From: Isoetes taiwanensis
Taxonomy: Eukaryota; Streptophyta; Lycopodiopsida; Isoetales; Isoetaceae
Reading direction: 5' to 3'
Assembly: GCA_021234155.1 (NCBI GenBank)
Contig: JAJEKV010000049.1
Span: 2,321,487-2,385,486 of the forward strand
DNA length: 64,000 nt
Program-made: the position numbers and the translations under genes
Shown: positions 56,319 to 64,000 of the stretch, one piece after another
Position numbering within the stretch: position 1 is the first letter of the stretch
Layout: every line of letters starts with the position of its first letter
Notes under the pieces: generated by a model
What the model saw: the letters and a program-made list of their open reading frames with translations, nothing else
The model's database searches: none
Told to the model about the DNA's origin: nothing

Positions 56319-58000
56319 TCAGCTCCTCATTGCCCTGCTTGTCCATTCTTCGTCCCATCCATCCACTTGTATAATATGGCTTAGTTGCATCCCCATGCTT
56401 GCCGTCCACTTCGCCACTTCGTTAAACCATCCCTTGCCTGTTACTATGTGTTGCTTTGCTGATTCATCTATTGCCAGTGACGATAGTTTGTCCTCTTTTC
56501 CATAACTGTTGTCCTTTATTAGGTACCTGATTGTTCTTTCCCATGCTCTCACTTCCATTGGTTTTTCCCTTGTTTCATATATGATTGTTGCTAATGATGT
56601 ACCTGCCTTCACCTGGAATTCCTGCCCGTGCCATTGCCTCAGTATTCCTTCCTGTTTTTCCCATTTCTTCTCTGATAGACCTGGCCCCCATGTCTCACAT
56701 CCGTCTGTTTGTGTTGATGCTACTAATGTGCTAAATAGGTATGTTTTGATTTTCCGGTTGGTGATCCCTGTTGTTGTTCTGATAATTCATCATAATGTAA
56801 TAATTGCCTATCATTTGCTTGGAATCATTTTATGCGCCTTTTGACCACTTCCCCCACCATGTGTGTCATATCCCAAATACAATTGCTGCGTGGTTTCCTC
56901 TAGCTCTTGTCCCTTGTATTTAAAGGGCTTGTGTTTTGTCTTTGTACCGAAGGTCACTATTTTTGTTTTTGTCGGGTTGATTTGTCAATCCACGTCTCCA
57001 AACAAAACTCTTCTAGTATCTCTAGCATTCTGTGCATTCCTTTGGCTTTGGTCGCCATCATACCTAAGTCATCCGCATATAGCATTATTGAAACTTTTGT
57101 TCTCTCTATCATTGGTGCTTCCCTGTCTCCCTCTCTTTCCTTGAAAAATTCTGTAGAGCATCTATGTATATCCCAAAAGTGTGGGTGATAGTGGGCATCC
57201 TTGCTTTACTCCCTCGTGTCGCAATCTATGGCTTCCCCTTCCCCCTCTATCTTGGCATATACCTTTTGATATAGCCTTGCAATTGATCCTACTAACCCTT
57301 CTGGTCCTCTTAGTCCTATTAGTCTAAGTAGGAGTTTATCTCGGTATCTTGGTGAAGGCTTTTTAAAGTCCACGGCAAACATATGATCTTCTTGTTACTC
57401 TCCTTTGCCTGTTCTATCATTATCCTTAGAGTTACCAGATGGTCCGTAGTCGAGTACTCTGGTCGAAAACCAGCCTGGCCTTGTGCTCTGAGTTTCCCTG
57501 TTTCTGCCCAAATTTTCAGTTTCTGATCCAATGTTTTCCCGAACCATTTTGCGAATACTGAACTGACCATGATGGTCCTATAATTACTCGGTTCTTCTCT
57601 GTTTCCCCCTTTATGGAGCGGAATTACTTTATTTAACTGCCATCTTTCTGGTAGGCCTGAGTGTATTACCTCATTGAATATTTCTGTTATGGTCCCTACT
57701 ATCTGTGTTTCTACGCATTTCAACATCTCCGCTGTTAGCCCATACAGATCCGGTGCCTTATTGTTTGCCATCTTGTTTAGTGCCCATGTCACCTCTTCCT
57801 TGGAGAAGGAAGGTTTGTGTCTACCTTCCGGAGCCAAGATTGGTGCAGCCCCTGTTTTGTATAGACGTTCCAGGTATCTTGTCCAGTCTATTTCTATTTC
57901 CATTCCTCCCCCCTCCTCTCTGGCTGCTTTGTACACGCTTTTTTGTTTTGAGCCTTTTTCATATTGTTCCGAATTCCTTAGGCGCTTTTTTTCAAGTCTT
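56319..58000 (-). pseudogene. LINE ORF2 reverse transcriptase, frameshifted
   Basis: The RT begins FSKEEVTWALNKMANNKAPD (about 57,800), followed by GLPERWQLNKVIPLHKGG, EEPSNYRTIMVSSVFAKWF and GQAGFRPEYSTTDHLVTLR, i.e. RT motifs 0-2 and 2A. After a break at 57,320 the palm continues, with the catalytic YADD at 57,068-57,079 and the thumb at 56,612-56,319 (WFNEVAKWTASMG). The region around the first palm aspartate (CLPWTLKSL...) is damaged, with an expected FxDxxKAF not intact in one frame. Stops at several points make it non-functional. Confidence 0.85.
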
Positions 58001-58100
58001 GGCTAGTCCCCATTGGTGGTTTCGAGGGTCCCGAACTTTTCTTTCTTTTCGACATCTTCACATATTTGTTACGTTCCTCGTGGTATATGTCGAGTTCCTT

Positions 58101-59160
58101 TTACTGTTTGACTTTTCTTCTTTGTTCCATGCATGCCTCGTCAAACCATACTGACCTTCGAAATGCTATAGCCCTTCTTCCTCTTTCTTTTCTCCCGAAT
58201 ACTGTTTTTGCTGCTTCTTCCAAAATGTCATTCATGTCATTCCCTCTGTCCTTCATTTCCTCTCCCCATTCTTTATCTCTCATTTTCTTTTTTACCGTGT
58301 TTATGAATGCTCCCACTCTGTTTTCTCTGAATTTGACTGTCAATTTGGTCTGTTTACCTCTTCTTTGCCTGTCTTCTGTTCTTCCCCTTGTCGCATTTAT
58401 CTTGAGCATGATGGGTCTGTGGCCCTCCCTTCCTCCTAACGGCCATTCTCCTAACTCCATCTTTCCTATTTCCCTTATTGCTTCCTCATTTGCTATCACA
58501 TAGTCTACTATACTGCTCCCGTGAGCATTTGTACTTGTGAACTGGCTCGAGGCTTGCCATCTTCTTAGGCCATTGCATATAACTGTATCTGTAGCTCAGG
58601 GTTTCTCCTCTCGTTGTCACCTCCATTTCGTCTACTGTGTTCCTTTGCCATTCTCCCCCCCTTCCGGCCTGTGTCCACTATCCACTCTCCTTGTCTATCC
58701 CTGCTTTCTGTGCCTGTTCCTGTCCCGTCCTTGCATTGATATCTCCTACTATGATCAATGATCCCTTATCTCTGTGTTTCATGACGATTTCTCCCATGCT
58801 TAGTAGTTCCAGTTTGTCACATTGAGGTGGGTAATACACTATTAGCAAATATAGATTTCTGTAGTCAAGCATTACAATATTTATAAGCATGTATCTTTTA
58901 TTAATGTCGGTTTCTAAAATACATGCTTTTTTGACACTGCTATTCCTAATGTAGCAGGCTAACCCTGCGCTTCCTCTTCCTACTTTGTAGTTCTTTTCCC
59001 TCCAACATGTGAACAGTGTGTATCCTGGTTCGTCTGGTAGCCTCTTTGAGCTGTGCTCCCACGTCTCCACTAGGCATATGATATCCTGGTCCCTTGCTGC
59101 GTGTAAGCGTTCTCCGTCATCCCAAGGATACCCCGTGCCGTTCCAGTACCAGATCGCTAT
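58101..59160 (-). pseudogene. LINE ORF2 APE-type endonuclease, split
   Basis: The N-terminal half (about 59,160-58,678) reads IAIWYWNGTGYPW, ICLVETW with the catalytic Glu, LACYIRNSSVKKAC, LYLLIVYYPPQ and IIVGDINARTG, with the Asp/Asn pair. The C-terminal half (58,499-58,101) reads VIANEEAIREIGKMELGEWP and GREGHRPIMLKI, holding the final His, although the usual SDH is GH here. A frameshift separates the halves. The upstream extension of this frame only overlaps ORF1 antiphase and is not coding. Confidence 0.85.
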
Positions 59161-60218
59161 TTCCTCCTTCCTTTCTGTGCCCCCCTGCCTCCCTGATGAT
59201 CTAGTTCGTGTCCTTTCTTTACCTGTCCCCTCATCCTTGCTCCCTGGTCCCCCCCTGTCTCCCTTGTCGGGGTTATGTTTTGGTCTAGGTCTCTTTCGAT
59301 CTCTTTTCCGCTTACCCACCCTAGCTGTGTCTGCGTTAAGATCTTGGGGACTGTTTCCCGGTCCATTGACCCAGATGGTACTTTTTCCCTTATATGTTTC
59401 TGATGTCCCTGTCCCTTCGTTGCCTCCAATTCGCGATTCCCATCTCCCCTCAGATCTTGTGGGTCCATCACATCTCTTTGCGTTGCCTGTTCCTGTGGTG
59501 TGTTCTCTCGGCCTCTTTTGAGGTAGAGTTTCCCATTTTTTACCCCTGCCTGTACTCCCGCCCGACTCAATTCTCTGACTTTTGCCAGTTCCCTGTGTAA
59601 CCCTTGTCTTTGCATGGCTGTTAGAGCCTCTTGTACTTTGAGTCCGTTCCTGAGTTTGAACCCTGCGTGGATGATTCTTTCCTTGGCCGCCAAGTCCCTC
59701 ATAGTCACATTTATGTGCCTCGCCCTTCCTCTCCATGCCCCCGCCCGTACTGCTTTCACTATCACATTCCTGTGCTCCTGGAAAACGTTCTCCATTATTT
59801 CTGCAGTGACACAAAACGTGTCCTCGTTAGGCCTTTCGGCTACCCCTATCAATCTTATATCATGCTTTATCCTTTCCTGTTCCTTGAATTCCAGTATGTG
59901 AGGTTTTATCCTATCAAAACTCTGCCACGCACTTAGATCTATTTGTTTCTTTTCTAATGTCACCAACCTTTGTATGATTTCCGCTTTTTCTTTCTCCACC
60001 TCATCCATCCTCTTCCGGATTTCTACCTCCGTCTCTTCCACCACCTGCACCCGATCCTCCACTTTCCCTATCGCCTCTCTGTTTTGTTGCACCGCGTTCG
60101 CCAGTGTGTTGAGCGCTTCCATCCTTGGTACCCTGGTCTCCAATCTTACTTCCATCTGTGCCAAGAAGTCTTGCAGATCCTGCCTGCTGGCTCCCTCCGC
60201 TCCTGTTTGGCTAGCCAT
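59157..60218 (-). CDS. LINE ORF1 protein, coiled coil plus RRM-like domain
   Basis: Intact 353-residue frame starting MASQTGAEGASRQDLQDFLA. Residues about 30-100 are heptad-rich coiled coil (VEDRVQVVEETEVEIRKRMD, LEKKQIDL). Residues about 115-210 match the L1 ORF1p core (DIRLIGVAERPNED, RGRARHINVTMRDLAAKERI, LKVQEALTAM) that binds RNA. The C-terminus is basic and low-complexity (GRENTPQEQ, RGAQKGRRK) with no CCHC knuckles. This trimer-type ORF1 is the animal and algal L1 style; angiosperm L1s usually carry RRM plus CCHC. The stop overlaps the beginning of the ORF2 endonuclease frame. Confidence 0.8.
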   Translation of the reverse strand: MASQTGAEGASRQDLQDFLAQMEVRLETRVPRMEALNTLANAVQQNREAIGKVEDRVQVVEETEVEIRKRMDEVEKEKAEIIQRLVTLEKKQIDLSAWQSFDRIKPHILEFKEQERIKHDIRLIGVAERPNEDTFCVTAEIMENVFQEHRNVIVKAVRAGAWRGRARHINVTMRDLAAKERIIHAGFKLRNGLKVQEALTAMQRQGLHRELAKVRELSRAGVQAGVKNGKLYLKRGRENTPQEQATQRDVMDPQDLRGDGNRELEATKGQGHQKHIREKVPSGSMDRETVPKILTQTQLGWVSGKEIERDLDQNITPTRETGGDQGARMRGQVKKGHELDHQGGRGAQKGRRK

Positions 60219-60544
60219 TCCTCCGACCCTTGTTGTGGCTATACCGCTTCGCCGAATCCCTTTCCCGCCGTTTGCTCTCTTCTGTGTTTTCCTGTATCTT
60301 GCTTCTCTTCCGTGGGCTTGCTATATTATATTCCCTCATTTATCCGTTCGGGCGTTTCCCTCCACAGCCTTTCAGGATTTGAATTTCAAATTTCAAATTT
60401 TTTCCATCCAAGATATGATTAACGGCTGCTTGTGTCCGCCCATTACTATCGGTGCTTTTTTATTGGAACTCCAATTTGTACTTATTTCCATGGTTTTCGT
60501 GATTTCTGTAGTTACATGTGGTATCTTGTTTTGTTGTATCCTTT

Positions 60545-61015
60545 TGATAGTGGGGTTTGTGACTTTGGTGCACCAATCGGAGGATTAGATCCTCACTATC
60601 TTGGTGTACGGTTGGGGAGTCGTCTCCCACTATCCCGTACTTGGAACCTCCATTTTTTCACTTTCATTTTATGGGGCCGGAGAAGTTGGTGTCTGTTGCT
60701 TAGTGGTAGGCACCAGCCGGTGGGCTATTTCCCACTCTGTCCTGGTGTATGGCGGAGACGTCCGTCTCTCTGTCCCATAGCTTTGCCTCCCCCTATTTGC
60801 ACCATCTACTCCTGGTTCCCTTGTTTATTCGTTTCCTTTCGTCCATCCTTTGTGGTTGTTGTATCTCCAGGGCCGGATAGGTTGGTGTCTGTAGCTTAGT
60901 GGAAGGCACCAGTCGGTGGGCTAATTACCCCACTCTGTCCTGGTGGATGGCGAAGACGTCCGTCTCTCTGTCCCATCACTTCGCCTCTCCCTATTTGCAC
61001 CATCTTCTCCTTTTC
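60545..61015 (-). repeat. tandem 5' UTR monomers of the LINE
   Basis: A unit of about 196 bp starting GGGCCGGA(GA/TA)GTTGGTGTCT at 60,674 recurs at 60,870 with about 90% identity (GTCCGTCTCTCTGTCCCAT in both). A more divergent third unit occupies about 60,545-60,670. They are placed like the promoter monomers of mouse L1. Confidence 0.75.
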
Positions 61016-61737
61016 ACTGTTTATTAGATTGTATCCGTACATTCGTACATCTGCGTTCATACATATCATATATACATCTCTACTTATCTATATACATCAT
61101 ATATATCATATTTACATGCCCTACAATATATTATTTATTATGCGTTAACTCCTATGTGGTTCGCCACCCGTTGAAATGTTGTCCCATCCTTCATACACCT
61201 TGTCTGTCTTTCATTCATATTTCCGCTAAGTTGCTATGTATATCTCCTTTAGTTCATTTACTTTTCGCTCGCATTATGTATATTCCCTTTTGTTCCCTAT
61301 TCGGCTATACATCAAAATTGTTTCCATTCATTTCCGAAATGTTTCTTTACATTTTTTAAAAATTTATAAAATTTAGAGCAAGCTCAGTTCTGCTCTTGTC
61401 CTATATTCTCTTCCACTTGGTATCTCTCCCCCTCTTCTATATTTCCTTCTCCCATACAAAATCCGTCCATGTATTCTGTAAAACATGTGCCTTTTGGTAG
61501 ATTCAACCGCAGTTGATATGCAAAGCTATTTTTTATTACAAAATGCCTAATTCTGATTCATGTAGACTATCCGAGAAATTAAACATTAAACAGAGAACAA
61601 AATATAAGCGGTGTAACGCAGATGAGGGAGCTGTCACAAAGTAGCTGTAGCAAAGATTTAGAGAAAATATTTTTATCCTAATCTATCATCCCCCTAGCAT
61701 ACTTTCTTGCAGATAAGATATTCCTGTCTTTGAAAAC
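61016..61737. other. no gene; AT-rich with TATA-type simple sequence
   Basis: CATATATA-rich tract near 61,060-61,110; no domain. Confidence 0.5.
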
Positions 61738-62286
61738 TCAATTTTTAATTTTCTTCCCTGCCGATGTCTCTCCCACTTTCTTCCGCTTCTCTATATTTCG
61801 AGCCATATACCCTCTGCATAAGAAATCAAACGGGTTCTTCTCGCAGCATAGAATACATACCTTTCCAAGATCACATATCTGAAGCTCGTGCTGGTACTGT
61901 TTTGATTTCTGCATGGACGAAATTATCTGCAGCCCGTTAAAACACAACAAAACCCTGTTTTTATCCTCTTCCCGAACTGTGTCGTTTTTATCAGATAATA
62001 CTCCTAGCGCCTCAAGCAGACGGAGACTATGCCCGGCGTCTTTCATGGATTGGGCGTGATGAATCCTATCACAGTATAAACAATGAACCCTCCCGCAGTT
62101 GATGCATGTCGCTAATCCCTGTTCAAGGCAGTAACAATCTCCAACGCAGATGCACCATGGGTTAATTTCTTCTAGATTTGGATTGTAAGGGACCGTGAGG
62201 TTTCCTGGAACCTTTGATCTCGGGCGCTTCCGGCCCGTCTGCTCGTCGCCATCCTAATGCATAACAGCCCTCTTACCCTTATCCAT
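61738..62286 (-). pseudogene. PLATZ-like zinc-binding protein with an in-frame stop
   Basis: From ATG 62286 the frame reads MDKGKRAVMH, then TAG (62,256-62,254), then GDEQTGRKRPRSKVPGNL and NPWCICVGDCYCLEQGLATC, INCGRVHCLYCDRIHHAQS, LLEALGVLSDKN, and near the end VCILCCEKNPFDFLCRGYMA, finishing in a Lys-rich tail and TAA/TAG at 61,738. The spacing of Cys/His (CxxC...HCxYCxxxHH, then CxxC...FxFxC) is like plant PLATZ transcription factors, which bind A/T-rich DNA. However, some conserved Cys are shifted and the central VVxLxxRP stretch is not obvious. One stop after codon 10 breaks it unless translation starts downstream. No intron is seen; PLATZ genes usually have several, so a retrocopy is possible. 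Confidence 0.4.
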
Positions 62287-64000
62287 CTATTTCTGCCTGT
62301 CGGATTGAGAGACGAAACTAGAGCGGAATTGATCGGCTGGTTGCTGTTGGCGATGCTTGATTTCGTCCTGAGCTAAATAACAGCGTATCCCCTTCTTATT
62401 CCTGTTTAATTTGCTACTTTTAGGGTTTTTGATTTCACGTCCCCCCCCGCCTCTTTATGATGTCCGGCAACATTAATTGCCCGTCTTGTCTTTATCCTGT
62501 CCTATTTCCCCTTTACGTTTTTCGTATGCGTGACCAATAAGCTTCTTTGCCATCTTCTGACATTCCTACTCCACTTTATCTTCCGTATAATCATCATTCT
62601 GTGTCTGTCGTCCTACATTAATTAATTGATTAATTATTTATTTAATTTAATTACCTATTTACCTCTTTGCCACCACGTTCTCAATCGAATACCAACTTTA
62701 CGTGTTCCCTGCCGTGACGGATTCCTATTATTTTATTATTTATTTATTTATTTTCATATGTGATATATACCTATATACGCCAGTGCTCCAGAATGCTAAA
62801 TAATGTTACCCATTGCCTATAATTAGCTGTTTTATAGTTAAACGACTATTATTTTAAATTATCAGGTTACTGTTGTACTGTAGCTGAGGTCGTGGCTACT
62901 TGGCTCTCCCGTCTTGTATGAGTTCCCAACCCATCTCCGGAATTCTGTACCATTACATACTACCACACTATTTCTAAACCCGGGATTAAGCAAGGTATTA
63001 TTGATTAATAACATTATGTAATACTACAGATTCACTTCTAAGTCCGAGTTTAAGGAAGATCTTAATTTCCAGTTTCCAGGACAATTTTTGAGTACTCTTT
63101 CATATGAATCCTTCCAAATATACATCGGTTTATCAGTCATGAAGCAAAATTCCAAATATCAATAACAGTGGTGACTAGCCATTCCTCCGTTGTTCAGTGC
63201 TCATCAACCCGCACCTGGGGTTTTGTTTATCTACTTCTATACAGTCTATTACAGACAAGGTATCCGGAAAGAAGCGCTATTTTACCTCTAAAAATCGAAA
63301 TATCATCTGACCTGTCCATCGCCCATCGCCGCCCATCATCGCCCATCTTCGCCCCCTCGTCACCCATCATCGCCGCCCATCCATATAAGTTACGCACGTT
63401 CATCACTATCTTTAGAATTAGATATCTGCCAACAGCAAAGGTGAGAATGCCAAAGTGCTTGAAACCAGACATGTGCCTGCCCACAGCAAAAATTAGAGTG
63501 TCAAAGTGCTTGAAACCAAACATGCACTAATTCAACATCAATATACCTGGTTTGGAGTGGTTGCTGCTATGAATAAGGAGCCTTCCTCAAATCTTGGAGT
63601 TGACTATGTGCCATAAGCCATCTCAACCCTCCATGCACTTGCAAATCCTGAGCCCATGCCCCTTGCCTGAAAAATAACATCAGGTTCCACTCTAATTTCC
63701 ACTATCTCCCTTATAATCCTTGTTTTGTCTATGGCCCTGAAATGATCATGCTGGGTTGATGTGCAGCATAATTCACCCACCTTTTTGTATCCATCCTTAA
63801 GAATTCCCATGTCCAATGCCAGCATATTGTTGGGGTTCTACTTCTTGTCGGCCAAGTCCCATCTCTTTATTAGCGACTTAAGTATGATGATTGAATTTGA
63901 CACAGGTCTAACCAGAGGTATGCATCTTTCAATGCTTATAGTATGCTCCCCCCCCCCCTCCAGCATCACCGGGGCAAATGTGTGTGTCTTCTAATTTCTT
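62287..64000. other. no gene recognised
   Basis: TTATTTATTTATTT tracts near 62,630-62,750, an irregular CATCGCC repeat at 63,315-63,380, a 36-bp imperfect duplication near 63,430-63,525 (GCCAAAGTGCTTGAAACCA / GTCAAAGTGCTTGAAACCA) and a C-run near 63,950. Frames up to 120 codons show no domain. Confidence 0.5.

Larger units (their letters stand above)
55621..61015 (-). mobile_element. L1-like LINE, nearly full length, inactive ORF2
   Basis: Minus-strand order: tandem 5' monomers (61,015-60,545), ORF1 (60,218-59,157), ORF2 with endonuclease, reverse transcriptase and a zf-RVT knuckle (about 59,160-55,890), a 3' UTR, and a (TAGAA)n tail at 55,621-55,661 (written GAATAGAATAG on plus). ORF1 is intact, while ORF2 is broken by several frameshifts and stops. 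The pentanucleotide tail rather than poly(A) and the shared 3' motif link it to truncated copies at 36,010 and possibly 21,815. Confidence 0.9.

Noticed and set aside
58678-59814. Read the whole 378-codon minus frame as one protein
   Set aside because: The upstream half overlaps intact ORF1 in another frame and is low-complexity; only the endonuclease part from about 59,160 is real.
56071-60899. Many long hydrophobic-looking plus-strand frames
   Set aside because: Antisense to LINE ORF1/ORF2; Cys/Ser/Leu-rich composition is what reversed Lys/Glu-rich coding gives.

Overview
The window looks like nuclear DNA of a land plant, probably a repeat-rich seed-free lineage such as a fern or lycophyte. 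The clade is a guess from general character; the plant assignment is not. It rests on a spliced MIP2/NBAS gene of the plant type, a small three-exon gene resembling Arabidopsis At5g43822, plant-type tRNA-Met primer sites in LTR elements, and CCR/DFR-like and Copia remnants. Intact host genes are few; most of the DNA is mobile elements, segmental copies and decay.

Region 1 (1-13.4 kb) is the unusual part. It is a compact run of short, mostly minus-strand, apparently intronless genes. Nearly all carry frameshifts or stops. They include four coiled-coil paralogues, two adjacent genes of unknown function, a divergent histone H3 of CENH3-like type with a canonical H3 N-terminus, and a BAH-like gene. 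Between them lie about ten palindromes of 30-70 bp; most share the arm TCACACGACGCG, while their inner sequences differ. Several sit just after a stop codon. This resembles the intergenic hairpins at transcript ends of some large DNA viruses, so an endogenised large DNA virus is one explanation; a decayed host cluster invaded by foldback elements is another. A plus-strand gene (1-4903) is split by a 3-kb insertion with a 12-bp target duplication.

Region 2 (13.6-27.1 kb) is transposon-dominated. It has a TRIM LTR fragment, a decayed LINE, a CCR-like fragment, a complete TRIM, and a young LTR retrotransposon (22.0-26.3 kb) whose two 208-bp LTRs look identical. That element carries a gag zinc-knuckle ORF and a spliced, intronless fragment of a host MABP1/WDR62-like WD40 gene. 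Its 3' LTR is split by a 1.85-kb DNA transposon with TA target duplication.

Region 3 (28.4-52.5 kb) is the main host region. MIP2 (minus strand, 52,450 to 42,410) encodes the NBAS/Sec39-like subunit of the ER tethering complex (with MAG2/RINT1 and ZW10 homologues) for Golgi-to-ER traffic. An inverted, decayed genomic copy of its middle part lies at 28.4-32.2 kb, next to an apparently intact AIRIM/C1orf109-like (DUF4477) gene. A foldback repeat sits just upstream of MIP2.

Region 4 (53-64 kb) holds a 5.4-kb minus-strand L1-like LINE with a coiled-coil ORF1, a broken ORF2, a pentanucleotide tail and tandem 5' monomers, then a PLATZ-like zinc-finger pseudogene and unassigned DNA.

All calls come from reading translations and motifs by eye. 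No database search was run.
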